A stretch of 64,000 nt of DNA, taken from positions 5,193,087 to 5,257,086 of the forward strand of contig JALPQD010000089.1 in the NCBI GenBank assembly GCA_023101885.1, given 5' to 3'. The DNA comes from Typhlomys cinereus. Lineage: Eukaryota; Chordata; Mammalia; Rodentia; Platacanthomyidae. Position numbers and translations under genes: made by a program. Positions within the stretch are counted from its first letter, which is position 1. Each line of letters begins with the position of its first letter. Below are positions 47,097 to 58,665 of the stretch, piece after piece. A model generated the notes under the pieces. It saw only the letters and a program-made list of their open reading frames with translations. It did no database searches and was not told where the DNA came from.

Positions 47097-49286
47097 TAAA
47101 ATGTGGAGGTTAAAAAATGATAGAAGAGACAACTTGATGACATTGTACCTAAAAGTGATCCTTGGTGGGAGCAGGAGGAGGAGAAGTAAAAGATGTCCTT
47201 GTCTTGACTTGAGCATCAAACAGCCAGGTAACCTGTCAGGGGTGCCCTAGCCTGGCCTTCGGTCCCTCTGTAACTCAGCAGCATCTCCTGCAAAAACCCT
47301 ATGTTCTCTAGATTCTGATTTTTTTTTATCAGAAATAGACTAACTTTATGCTAGCCATCCAATATATTAGAATACTCCCTGTTTCTTTTTTCAACATTAG
47401 TCTTAATATTATCAACCTAAGTGAGCTACTGAGTTGCTAGAAATCTGTACACACACACTTCTGTTTCCATCAGTTTAAAAAAGGTTACGATTGTTAATGG
47501 AACACGTTATGATGGGAGGTGAAGGATTTGCTATTATTGGAACTGTTCAAGGCAAGTCTAGACAAGGCTATAATAGATTCTGCAAAATTGTGTGAGTGCA
47601 CCTCTGGAGAGTTCCATCTAGGATGGGTAATATATCCCAAAGCATATCTGTCCATCTGTCTTTAATATCTAAAAGCCCATCACAGTCCTTCCAATGGATG
47701 ATTATCTCTCCTTTAATACTTTGGCTTGAAGATGGCCTTGGTTAGTGATCATGAAAATTTATTGGTCAAATGCAGTAAAATATAATTCATTTTTAAAACT
47801 GATGTTGAATTGTCTTCATGATTTATGCTATAGCCATTTATTTACAAAGGTACGCACATTTGCTCCTTTCATAAATTAACCTTTCACATTGTCTGTGTCA
47901 GACAAACAAAGAAGAGTAAATTGCATCTTGTATGTTTCACAAAGTGTGGGAATTTTGAATGTCTAGCTATGTTTTCTCCTCATCCTAGTCTTCAATATGT
48001 TTTAGTATTTAGAAAAATATCTTCATATTTTTAGTGTGGCCAAAGTTATATTATTTGCAAACCAAACCAATAATGAACAATCTATAATAACCTTAATGTC
48101 ACCAGAAACTCAGCTTTATTATAAAATACAGAATTACCCAATTTAGAGTTAGTAGAGTAATTGGATCTTGAGGAAGGGCAACAGTGAAAAGATGCAGGGG
48201 ATGGGCAAAGTAGAACATTGAACTGTAAATAGATATGAGGAGTGAAAAGTAGAGGAATTGGTTCTATGCATGGCCAAGAGGCCCCAGGCCAGTGAATGAA
48301 GTCAGCTGCTAGTTTGAGACCACAGCAGGAACAGGATTGACTGAAGATCGATCGGTAACGTGCAGATAAATTCCAGGTTTCTATCTTAGGCAGTCTCAAG
48401 AAGATTAATATTTCTAGCATCTGTATTCCCTGTTCAATGTCTTTATAATAAATTGATGAATAAAAACAAAATTAACAAGAGGAAAAAGTTTACTTATAGG
48501 CTACGAACATATCAAGAGTAGGAGCTGTCTAGTGCTTTAATTAGTGACTTAAGTCTCTAATGTGGCAGAGGAAGGAAAAGTCTAACAGCGAAAGAACAAA
48601 TGGTTTCCTCTAAGAAAGAGAAAATGTAGTTTGGGGAGCACAAAGCATTGTTTGGACTCTTCAGGTACTGTTTCTCCGAGCAGATGCCAGTGTGTCTTAC
48701 TGTCTTCCTCAGGAAGAAAATCACAGCCCTGAAGAATCGTTGGTAAATTCAATCCTGGGCTCCCTCCTGGGAGTACAGCCTCTTTAGAGGGAGCTAGAGG
48801 GAGCAGCAGCACTCAGTTCCCCAAAATTACTACATTTAGATAGACATGCCTCCCAGACACCGGCTGCATCTCAAAGACCACCAGCTTAAAATGATCTGTG
48901 TGCTAATTCTGAGGCTCTGAAGGCTTTTTCAGTGAGCAAAGGGACGGGTTCAAATGCTGCTAAACACACCCCACTATCCAGCAGATTCTATGGGATAAGA
49001 AGGAGCCTGGAGCCCAAGTTTAAAATTTAGATATGCAAATTAGAAAAAGACTCTAAAAAGGCCCACAGGAAATATTAGAAACGTCCAATGATAACAGGGG
49101 AATGGAAATGAAAAGCAGAGAAATAAATGAGTTGTTTTCTAGAACTCGACATAGGTTCATAGGTTACCGAGAGAGATGAGAAAACAAAGATTAGACTCTT
49201 CATGGCTTGTTGAAAGATTGTCCTGTGTTGTTTTCTCTAACACGCTGCCAGTGGTCTCCACCTGCTGGCGAGATGTGTGGAGGGCA
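47097..49286. other. Unique noncoding sequence with one possible regulatory patch
   Basis: No gene or repeat family recognised. A patch at 48850-49120 contains a perfect octamer ATGCAAAT at 49033-49040 and a CCAATGATAACAG word near 49085, which makes it a weak candidate regulatory element. Confidence 0.4.
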
Positions 49287-49312
49287 GTGTGTGTGTGTGT
49301 GTGTGTGTGTGC
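49287..49312. repeat. (GT)13 microsatellite
   Basis: Twenty-six bases of uninterrupted GT. The frames across it on both strands are explained by low complexity. Confidence 0.94.
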
Positions 49313-49499
49313 AAGTACCCACACACATGTCACGGCACACACGAAGGTCAGAGGAGAATCTGCAGGTGTTGTTCCCCACTGCTCCAACTGGCTTGAGTCC
49401 CTGTCTCTTCACTGTTGCTGCGTAAGCCGGTTTGGTGGGTCTGGTACCTTCTGAAGATTCTCGGTCTCTGCTACCTATGTCTCATAGAGCCTGCTGCAA

Positions 49500-50150
49500 G
49501 TTCCCTGCATGGTGCTAATAAACTCATGACCTAATAATTTAAGGGATCAAGGGGTTCTACTCTGGCTTGTGATTTTCCAGTTAGGTTGTTAGTGCAGGTT
49601 GGTAGAAGTGCTCATGCCAACCTGGAATTCTAGGGAACTGACCACACCAAATTCACAGGATTGCTGAGAGAATGACACACGTCGCTTGCCAGGCAGCAAG
49701 ACTGACAAGTATGCTGAAGAATGTCATTAACTGAACCAGCGCCCTCCATCTTGCCCACTGCCCAGAAAACAGTCCTACCCACCATAGGCTGGGTCTTCTC
49801 CATTAATTCCACTATCTCTTGCAGGCTTGCATCAGGCTTAATTCTTTTTAATTAAGTGTGTGTGTGCATGCACATGTGCCAAGGGAACTTCAGGAATCAT
49901 CCTGGATTGCTTCTACCTCCTTTTGGCTTCCCTCTGGGATTGCCCAGGCTCTGTCCACGAAGGCAGAAAGAACAGGCCACTGCCATTTCTGCCTGGCGTT
50001 TTTACTTGGGATCTGGAATCTGAACTTAGGACCTTCTGCTTGCAGGGCAGAATCTTAACCCCTGAGCCATCTCTCTAGTCCCCTCGTGACTTAAGTCTTA
50101 ACAGATGTGTCCAGAGCTCAGCCTGTGATTGTCAAGTCGACACGTATATG
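49500..50150 (-). mobile_element. LTR-like rodent repeat interrupted by a SINE
   Basis: The left part (49500-49854) holds GGATCAAGGGGTTCTACTC, TTCTAGGGAACTGACCACACC and GGATTGCTGAGAGAATGAC, parallel to 37330-37728. After the SINE at 49855-50083 the repeat resumes with GACTTAAGTCTTAACAGATG, TGTCCAGAGCTCAGCCTGTG and GATTGTCAAGTCGACACG. The SINE was therefore inserted into an older repeat. Confidence 0.65.
49855..50083 (-). mobile_element. SINE intermediate between the older and young families
   Basis: The right part, GCAGGGCAGAATCTTAACCCCTGAGCC, is nearly the young family's head. The left part, GAATCATCCTGGATTGCTTC, matches the older family at 19105 and 44013. CTGCCTGGCGTTTTTACTTGG resembles the young CCGCCTGGCGTCTATACGTGG. 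This places it between the two families. Confidence 0.8.
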
Positions 50151-50159
50151 TCTATCACT

Positions 50160-50262
50160 GGGGCTTTATAGTGCTATGCCACTGCTCTGGCGTTTATGCA
50201 AGTGGAATCTGGGGATCCAAACTCTGTTCCTTAGCCTGTGCAGCAAGCATTCTGCAGCTAGA
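50160..50262 (-). mobile_element. SINE head fragment
   Basis: TTATGCAAGTGGAATCTGGGG, ATCCAAACTCTGTTCC and GTGCAGCAAGCATTCTGC resemble a reversed B3/B4-type head region. The end is lost. Confidence 0.5.
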
Positions 50263-51929
50263 TCATAAAACTTCTAGTTCTCTCTCCCAGAAATCAGGAC
50301 TGTCTGGCACTCCAGTCTATCTCTCTCTCTTTCCTGCCTCCTGCTCATCGCTGCAAGCAAGCCAAACTCCCTCCCACTGACCCAGGACCTGGTACAACGT
50401 AAGTTATAGCCAATCTTTATCAACGCCATCTTCATTCCTGGCAAATATGCTGGGCAAATGTCACATGGTGTAAAACTTCCTGCCACACTGGAAAAACAGA
50501 AGTTTGCCTTTGTTTCTGGAGCTCAGATTCTAAGGCTTTGGAGAAACTTTTCTGAAAACTTAGGATGTTCCTTGTACCATGCAGTCTATGGCACTTTGCT
50601 CTCCTATTCTCTCTCACCATCACCCCTGGTCGAATGTTCTGACTTAACCATGTCCTTCGTGGTGACAAGGGCTTCTAGTCTAGTAAACCTCATATGTGTT
50701 AAAATCACCCCTGTTAGCTTTCTTTATGAACATGTATTTTTTTCTCATCAAACTTGCTGCAACATCTACCTACTAAATCACCTCCCAAGCCCCAGCAGTG
50801 TGATTTAAGCATGTGATTCTATCACTGGCAACAATATCATGAGAGGTGTGGGAACAGGTTGATGCTGGATCCTGTTTCCAAGAGAATCTTGTATCAGCAT
50901 TGCCACTAGCAAAGGGACAGAGGACTGACGGAGACCTTGTCGTGATCCCTTCATTGCAACCCAGGCTGAGGTAAATCCATAAATATTTCATATAAATAGC
51001 TACCGCTGATATTTGTGATGTGTAACCAAGTGCTTGTTTAGCAGTGACACATTAAAGGAACTACTAAATACAATACAATACCCTTAAATACAAGGGACCC
51101 CTTGAATGACTTCAGGGGAAATTTCTCCCATTTGACAAATAATGTGGCATCTACCTTGGAGCTAGAAGGTATATTGTGATGAGGGCTGTCTCTAGCAACA
51201 GCACACAGGGTTTGTGGGAGAAGGAGAAAACAACAGGACTGGTTTGGACCTAGAGAGTGACTGAAACTAGGGTACTTACATCAACTGCAAAAGCCAGAAA
51301 TAACAAGGTGATCTTGTTGGCTGCACGCACATTAAGGACATGCTCTCTTTTGAGTAATGCATAAGAAAACTCAAATCACAGTTATTTATTATTCTGATTT
51401 TGAATACATTCATCAGGCTTATTGATAAGCACTGAAACACAGAGGAGAAGACGACTTACCCAACCCAGGAGAGGATGCCAAGAAAGTAGTGAAATTTATA
51501 TATTTTGAGAAAATTGAGACTTTGTGGCTTGATATTCATAAGTGGAGCAAAATATCAGCATTTTTCTGGAATAATCTCAAAGGAAGAACACATTCCTAAC
51601 ATATGAAAAACCTTTACTTGCTCCCCATTGCCACAAAATAGCGATTAAAATCGATTCTGAAATATGATACTTATGGCGCAGTCATATTATGCAGGACATA
51701 GAAGTTAATTTATAGTACAAAAACATTATGTCAGGTTTCAAACCAATTTTAAGGGACAGGTCTAATTGCTATCTGTGAGACATGGTAAGTTTTTCTTTGT
51801 GAACTGTTTTCAAAAGTAGAAGGATTTTGAAACATGCATGGAGAACAAATGATAAATTAACTGAAAGTTGCAAGTCTTTAGGCTACTTGGTGTATAAACT
51901 CAGAAGTATTTGTTTAAATATAAAAAAAT
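50263..51929. other. Unique noncoding sequence
   Basis: Nothing recognised. The 116-codon frame at 50458-50808 has no motif. Confidence 0.5.
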
Positions 51930-53110
51930 TAAGAAAATATCAATTGTCATCACAAACAAACAAGACTAAAGGAACAGAATAAAAACTTCAAAAACTACCA
52001 CCAACTTAAACCATCTGATTTTCATCAAAGACACCAAAAACATATATTGAAGACAGCAGGATTTCTTCAGTGTATCTTGCTGAAAAAAATCATTTGCATA
52101 AGTATGAAAACAGACCATTATCCCTTTCAGATACAGAAAACAAATGAAAATTAATTGTAGAGCTAAATGTAAGGTGTTAAACTATGAAAGTAGTAGAAGA
52201 ATACATACATAGGGAAAACATTGAAATGCATTGAACTTAGGCAATGATTTTTTTTTGGATGGGGGAAAACCCTGAAAACACAGGAAACAAACAAAAATTG
52301 AAATTATATCACATTAAGAAGTTTCTTTGCATTAGAGTAAATAGTAGATTGAAAAGACATCCTAAAGAATGGGAAAAAGTATTTACAAACTGTTCACCTG
52401 ACAAGGAATTACTATACGGAACATAGAACAACACAGAACCTAATGATATCATGGTCATCCCAACTCCTTACAAGACAGAGATAAGAGGATTGCCTAAATC
52501 CTATACTGTACAGGGAGATCTTGTCTCTCAAGGAAATGCAACAGAGATATAAGAAGTGAGGGAATAAATGATTGGGTATAGCTCAGCTGTTTGAGTGTTT
52601 TCCTAGTATTCACTAAGTGCTAAGATTAATCCCCAGCATTGTCTAAATTTGGGGTGGTAGCATACCCCTGTAATCCCAGTGGTTCAGGAATAGAGGCAAA
52701 AGGATCAGAACTATAAGGTTTTCTTCAGTTACATAGTGAGTTACAGGGCTGCTTGTGATATATAAGATCCTGCCTCAAAAAGAGAAGTAGTTAGTAATAA
52801 TCTCAATAGCCATTTCTTAAAAGAAGTGAACAACAAATGTTCAGAATCCTTGGTCCTCAGTTTCATGTAAGTGAAAACCCCAGTCACAGTGGCTATTATC
52901 ATAAAGCAAACACTAATAGTCACTGTTCACATTGTAGAGATCTGGACATCATATATACTCAGGCCATGGTGAAAATTAGTACAGACCCTTTGAAAAACAA
53001 TGGGGAGATAATTGTCAAAGACTAAATCGCTCCTTCTTGTCTAGTGTGAATCTAGCCCCTTTTTCCCAAGGATCTTTATTCCAAAAATGTAATTAATTCC
53101 CTTAAGTCAC
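51930..53110 (+). mobile_element. L1 ORF2 relic, split by an ID-B1 SINE
   Basis: Blocks follow L1 ORF2 order: CATCTGATTTTCATCAAAGAC; AAAACAGACCATTATCCCTTTC; AGCTAAATGTAAGGTGTTAAAC; CATTAAGAAGTTTCTTTGC; AAGAATGGGAAAAAGTATTTAC; then, after the inserted SINE, CCATTTCTTAAAAGAAG, GTCACAGTGGCTATTATCA and TTTGAAAAACAATGGGG. Frameshifts and stops abound. It covers part of the 3' third of ORF2 and is not functional. Confidence 0.75.
52570..52790 (+). mobile_element. ID-B1 dimeric SINE (B4/RSINE type)
   Basis: The ID half reads GGGTATAGCTCAGCTGTTTG, GATTAATCCCCAGCATTG. The B1 (7SL-like) half reads GGGGTGGTAGCATACCCCTG, TAATCCCAGTGGTTCAGG, TACATAGTGAGTTACAGGGC and CCTGCCTCAAAAAGAG. It sits inside the L1 relic, and AGAAGT-rich text on both sides may be a decayed target-site duplication. 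Confidence 0.82.
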
Positions 53111-54016
53111 CTACTAAATAGTAAAGTACAAAGCAAGGGAACAAACTCTAATATGGTAATGCATTTTATGGAGGAATGCAGCTAAATGGATGGGTCTCTT
53201 TCACAAAGAGGAGTTACTAATTCAGCTTGTAAAATACAGGCTGGATAGTTCAGTAATGGCTGGCTGTGTGCGCACTGGAGTGTCTGAGAACCAATAGCTG
53301 CTTAGCCCACAAGACTGGATGCCTTGGTGCTCCCAATGTGACACTGAAGGCTTTTCCTTCAGATTTTTTTATATCCAGGTCACAGACAGAAAGCACTAGT
53401 TGTTCTCAAGGAGGATCTTAGTCAGTCCTTCCAGAAAATTCTGTTTTATACCCAATCAGACAGAGGCTTGTCTCTTATTAGATCCCAAATTCAATCAAGT
53501 TGATTATCAAGACAAACTTGTCAGTGGTGGCTTGCTCAGGAGCAAAATTAATATTTTAAATTTATTTTCTTGGGATATAAATGTAGTGGGGATCTTCCAT
53601 AGGTTGACACCTTTGGAAAACATACACATAGACATGTTCACAGATATTGACATGCGCACACACATATCCACAACAAATTTATAAAAGGCAAATGTAACAC
53701 AAAGCAATACAAATGCATCAATAATAGTAGAATGAGAATATAAAACAACTATATGAATAGCTAAGTAGGTGCAACTGTTTTCAATGTAAGTAACAAAGTA
53801 GTGAATCCTATACTTCAATCTATCTCATTATAAGGAGATTAACTATTTATTACCTATTATTTCATATTTATCTTTGTCTCTGTGTGTCTGTATATGGACA
53901 CTCCCTTCTCTATGGCAATACATAACATCCCTAGTAGAATGTTTCATTTAACTCATTTTTTTGAAGGCAAATACAATCTCTCTTTTCACCTTTTGCTAAT
54001 TGTCATAAATCTATTT
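53111..54016. other. Noncoding sequence, perhaps part repeat
   Basis: A stretch at about 53210-53545 (GGCTGGATAGTTCAG, GCTTAGCCCACAAGACTGG, CAATGTGACACTGAAGGC) reminds me of a rodent LTR-like repeat, but I cannot assign it. The rest is AT-rich and unique. Confidence 0.35.
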
Positions 54017-54032
54017 AAGAATGAACAATCTC

Positions 54033-54338
54033 GGGCTGGAGAGGTGGCTCAGGGGTTAAGCTTCCGCCTTGCAGGCGGAAGGTCCTGAGTTCCGATCCCA
54101 GATCCCACGTATAGACGCCAGGCGGAAGCGGGGGCGGCCTGCGCTTCTGGTCCTGGTAGGGCGGAGCCTGTGAATCCCGGGGCAGAAGGAGATGGAGGCA
54201 TCCATGGTGGTTCCCAATTCGTCCGTGGTTCTACACACACACATACACACATGCGCGCGCACATACATACACACACACGCACAATTGAATAAATAATAAT
54301 AAAAAAATTAAAAAAAAGAAATCAATTTTTAATAAAGA
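54033..54338 (+). mobile_element. Young B2-like SINE, copy G (short subfamily)
   Basis: A complete copy. The A-box TGGCTCAGGGG is at 54045-54055 and the B-box-like GTTCCGATCC at 54089-54098. The body is GC-rich with intact CpGs, then a CA segment with CGCGCGC, then AATTGAATAAATAATAATA and a long A-rich tail. Flanked by a 16-bp target-site duplication, AAGAATGAACAATCTC, at 54017-54032 and 54339-54354. It lacks the GTTTACT segment. Confidence 0.95.
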
Positions 54339-54359
54339 AAGAATGAACAATCTCACCTA

Positions 54360-54598
54360 GTTTTAAAATATTTTTATTATTTTACTCTTCTGAGTTAGTT
54401 AAAACGTGTGTGAATATGTACTGTTTGCATGCATGTCTCTGTGTGTGTGCATATGTGTGTGTTTGTGATTATGTATACACGTGTGTGCATGTGTGCAATG
54501 TGGAAGCTAGAGGACAATCTCTATACTGTGGATGTGGGTTCTAGAGTTCAACTTGTGGTCCTGATGCTTGCGAATCCACAAGTAACACGTCCTAATGG
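54360..54598 (-). mobile_element. B3-like SINE
   Basis: The plus strand reads AAAATATTTTTATTATTTTAC, then TG-rich text, GTGCAATGTGGAAGCTAGAGG, ACAATCTCTATACTG, GGGTTCTAGAGTTCAACTTG and GGTCCTGATGCTTGCG: the reversed B3 layout. The extreme head is missing. Confidence 0.7.
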
Positions 54599-54604
54599 GC
54601 TTGC

Positions 54605-54965
54605 TGTAATTTCAGGGTTTCCCTCAAAGTTCATATGCTAGAAGTTTGATCCTCCGTATTTCAGTGTTGGGAGGCAGAACCCAAGGGGAGGCATTCAGTC
54701 ATGAGACTGAGCTCTACCAAAGGCATCAATCAATGCCTGTATAAAATGTTATCAATGGTGACTGGCTCCATTTTCTATTCTGCTTTACATGAAGACATAG
54801 TATAATGTTCTCCTTTCTCCATCAGCCTTCTGACATGTGAGGTGATAGTAGGAAGGTGTTTACCAGCTGCTGATACTTCAGTTATGAACTTTCCAGTCTC
54901 CGTGACTGTGAGAAATAAATTTTGCTCTTTGCGTATTACTCATCATCAGATTTTGTTTTGGCAGT
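54605..54965 (+). mobile_element. LTR-like (MaLR-type) repeat
   Basis: AAAGTTCATATGCTAGAAG, GTTGGGAGGCAGAACCC, CCGTGACTGTGAGAAATAAATTTTG and TTTTGTTTTGGCAGTAGAAAG follow the layout of MaLR-type LTRs (GGGAGGTGG..., ACTGTGAGCCAATAAA, TTTGTTATAGCAGC). Family name uncertain. Confidence 0.58.
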
Positions 54966-55219
54966 AGAAAGAGTAGAAAATCTCACATTAAGATTTCACT
55001 ATTACAGCTCTTAAATGGAGTCATTGCATTAGGAGACACAATCTGTCCATCCTTTGAAACAAGATGGTATATTAAATACACAGTCTCTTGTTTATGCAAT
55101 TTTGACAGTTGAATCCCATCTTGTAGGTGGATAGCTGCAGGCCTTGAAGGATGCAATGCTTCCTCCAGATCATCCTGATGGGAGAGGGAGTTCCTGCTCC
55201 AACATCTTCACTTCCGTTT
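54966..55219. other. Unique noncoding sequence
   Basis: Nothing recognised. Confidence 0.5.
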
Positions 55220-55990
55220 CTCCACCTTTTCCAGACATGCACTTCAAATTCATTAAAAGTCCATTTGGGTGTTTTATGTTGATGAAGTGAACAACAGTCA
55301 GACAATCAACGAGAAATGGCATTTTATTTGCATAGTTGATGAGAAAAACAAGTGAAAACATCTAAGATCTGTTTGTTTAAAACGCACATATTCTGCTGTT
55401 TTCTTTACTTTCCAGGGGCTCGTGATTGCCATTATAAAAGATGGCTGGTTTTTTTTTCTGTCAGCCCTCAGAATCCCACTGAATATTTCCCTTCACAAGG
55501 AGATGCAAGCAATTTTTAAAAGAATCTTACTAAGAAAGATCAAGAGTGGCGTTTAGTCATTTAATCAACCATTATTTATTAGCTCTCTCTTCTTTGTGTA
55601 TAATTGTGTGGGCGACACACAATGTAATGATAAAGTTGGTCTCTCGAAAGGCTGTATTTGATTAGGAAGGGAGGGAGAAGAATGTAAGAAAGCAAGAATA
55701 TTGCTGGCGTGTCATTAGCTTTCAGTAACATTTCTGGATGCATCAGTGAGTGAGGAAGTGTCCTTCTTTAGCAGATCTCATCAATGAAGGTGGCTTAAAA
55801 ACAGAGATGTGATTTCTCCCTCTGAACAGTCTTAAGGGATCCATCCCCCATCATCCTAGCTTCTGGTAGCGGTCATCTGTCCTTAATGGTAGTTAGATTA
55901 CAGATTGATCTTCTAGAAGCCATTATGTAATAATCTCCCTGTGTCTTTCTATATACAAATCACCCCTTCATGAAGACAGTAGTCATGGGG
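55220..55990. promoter_or_regulatory. Candidate conserved noncoding block
   Basis: About 770 bp without any repeat signature. It contains an inverse octamer ATTTGCAT (55326-55333), TTTGTTTAAAAC (forkhead-like), TTTAATCAACCATTATTTATTAG and several homeodomain-like TAAT words. The look is that of deeply conserved gene-desert sequence, but that is an impression; no alignment was possible. Confidence 0.28.
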
Positions 55991-58004
55991 TTAGAACCCA
56001 TTTTAATCCAGTTTAATGTATCTTGTTTCAAGTAAAGACATGCTTTAATATCACGGAAACATATCACTCATTTAGTAATGAATCGCCTCCATTTTACATT
56101 CTTATTACTGTAACAATTATTACTGTATATTGACCTATATAATGTAGACAAAGGGGCATTGTTATTCAAGCTCACAATCCTAGGCAATGGCTGATCCTCA
56201 TGACAAGAGAGCATTTCATCATCAGGAGCCAAAGGAACTAGCTACACCTTATCCACAAGCAGAGGTAAAAGAGGCGCATAGTTTCTAATGAGACAGGCAG
56301 TCACCATTTAGTTCTCTCTCTCCTTCACCTACCAAGGGAATGGATCCGTCCATTGTGGTCTAGACTTTCCCACATCAATTAAGTATTCTCCTACTCTCCA
56401 CTTACCAAGGAATCATGCCAAATTAACATAAATTGTCCTTGGTGCTTTTGAGAGAGGGAACGCTAGGCACTTAGAATGAGTACAAAAAGAATTCAAGATA
56501 AATTAAAGTATCTGAAGCAATATTAAACAATTCAATCCCTAAAGCAAGTAGTAATTGTGGCGGTCTAGAATTTCACTTTTGTCCTGAGTGGTCTATTTAT
56601 TTATTTTTGCAAACTGCAAGTAAGAATTATATTGTAGAATTAAGAAATTAAGGTGGTCTGTTCAATAAAGTCAGCTCAATGAATGGAGTAGCAATCAGTA
56701 AAATTAAACATGAACATGAATTGTGGAAAAGTAGGGTTCCTTTGCAACAATTTAAAGGTGTATTTAAAACCCTAGGTAAATGTCCACCATATACTATGGA
56801 AACTTAAAACACTGAGCAGAGTGCGTCTTAAAATTGAGGTAACATGAATAAGAAATTATATACTCAAAATAATGAAGTACAAGTACGTGATATTTCACTT
56901 CTGTTGCTCTTCATTTTTCTAGTTCACTGCAAGGATAACAAGTAGTTAGGTGATTAAAACCTTCGAAGAGCATTAAAAAGTGAATAAAATGAAACATTTT
57001 GTCATAATTTTCTGCATTATCTAGGCAATGGTAGGCTAGTAAGTATTTTCTGACCACCATACTAGATGAAAGAAGGCTCTAGTTTTAAAATGAATTATAC
57101 AGTTGTAAAGCACATATAGCTCATAATTTATAAATAGTAATTTTATACATAAAACTCTCATTGTGAATTCCATTCAGTCACTGATTTTTTAATACAGATT
57201 TTTTTTCCCAGCACTTGTCTTATTTGCTATTCCCTCTTATCTGCAGTCAAAGCCTAGTGCCAAATGACAAATGAATGTAGCTCTGAAGTCAATTTTAAGT
57301 GATCCTTTGGTTATGTTAATGAGTAATACAAGAGCGAAACTAGCAAGACTTATGTAGGAATATCACTCATTTATCAGTAAAAGTGAGTGACTCCTTTGCT
57401 AACTGATTTAGAAATTTCAAATACTAGAAGAGTATTTCCTTCATTTACTTGTGTTATTCGTGATGTAGAGGATACAGTCCTGACAGTTTTAAATATATTC
57501 TGTTTTATTAACATTTTCTTCAGCCCTGTCTTAAATCTCTACAATCAGCGAAATCATCAGTCATACTCACGCTTAGAGTTTGCTGGTGTCTGTGATGAAA
57601 ATATTACCTCCGTGCCAGTTTTCAAACTACCAAGGCAGTATTGCTGAATCCAATATTAGGAAGAGATGCGCTGTGGGACCCCATTATGCAGTGTCTCTAC
57701 TACATAGAAATAACAGTTATAAATAATTCTCAGTAAATCATAATAATTTATTTTGAAATGATGAACCTTGAGAATTTATTACCTGCATTTAATTTTAAAT
57801 TTTTGTCACTCAGTTTTAAGTTGGTGACTCATAATTTTTAAAGAATCAAACACCTGTCTTGCAAAAACTAGTATTAGCACATCAATATTCTAGGAAAAAA
57901 TAAGCAATTTTAGGATCATGTGGAAATACTTTATTCCTACTCTATATTTAAATTTTCTTTTTTTTTTACGAACATTTCTAGGATTAAAATGAAAGTGTTT
58001 TGGT
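55991..58004. other. Unique AT-rich noncoding sequence
   Basis: Nothing recognised. The frame at 57387-57647 has no motif. Confidence 0.5.
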
Positions 58005-58316
58005 TATTTATCTCATTGTTGTGTTGAAGTACCTGACCACAAAAGCAAGAATGGATTTATTATGACTTATACTTCTAAGGAATAGAGTCTGCACGGCAGG
58101 AAAGGCAGAATGGCAGACAGGGAAGGCTTGAGACACTATAGTTGGCTCACATTGCAGTTGAACTCAGGAAGCAAACAAGAAGAGAAAGAAGATGGGGAGT
58201 ATGAGAGACATAAGAGCAGGTCCCTCCTTGTCCAACTCAGTTCCTGCTGCCAGTGACATGCTTCCTCCAAGTCTCTACCTACTACAGACTCTACAACCTT
58301 CCCAAACAGTGCCGCA
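58005..58316 (-). mobile_element. LTR-like rodent repeat
   Basis: GTTGTGTTGAAGTACCTGACC, AGAATGGATTTATTATGAC, AGTGACATGCTTCCTCCAAG and CAACCTTCCCAAACAGTGCC follow the reversed layout of a rodent LTR-like repeat, with a similar ending to the one at 5313-5653 (CTTCCTCCAGCAAGG, CTTCCCAAACA). Confidence 0.58.
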
Positions 58317-58393
58317 GTTTGGTCTTGATTTTATTTTATGTATTCTTATTCATTCATTTTAATTGGCAAATAGTTGTATATTTTATATGATAA
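58317..58393. repeat. 77-bp block duplicated at 59933-60010
   Basis: Starts GTTTGGTCTTGATTTTATTT and ends TATATGATAA. It differs from the block at 59933-60010 by three substitutions and one single-base gap (about 95% identity). Part of it (TTTTAATTGGCAAATAGTTG) resembles the reversed 3' end of an L1M-type element. Confidence 0.9.
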
Positions 58394-58412
58394 GCTCATT
58401 CAACAATTCACA

Positions 58413-58665
58413 TATTGGCTGTGAAGATGGTCAATGGATAAAGTGTTTGTGATACAAGCATGAGAACCAGAGGTCCAACTCCCAGATTTATGTTAAATAG
58501 CGAGGAAGGCATGGTAGTCTATCTGTAGTCTTAGTATTCAGGATTAAAAAAATAAAAGTCAATCCCAGAGCATGCTACCTAGCAAGACTAACAAATTGGT
58601 GAGCTCTAGATTCCAGTGAAAGACCCTGTCTCAATATGTTAAGAGTGCTAGAGATAGAATTGAAG
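58413..58665 (+). mobile_element. B4-like composite SINE, decayed
   Basis: GGCTGTGAAGATGGTCAATGG and AAAGTGTTTGTGATACAAGC form the head; CCAACTCCCAGATTTATG follows the B-box; the 7SL-like half has GAGGAAGGCATGGTAGTC, GCTACCTAGCAAGACTAAC and CCAGTGAAAGACCCTGTCTC. Confidence 0.72.

Noticed and set aside
54045..54098. tRNA gene
   Set aside because: A- and B-box-like sites belong to the SINE head. The cloverleaf is not complete and the element has a SINE body and target-site duplication.
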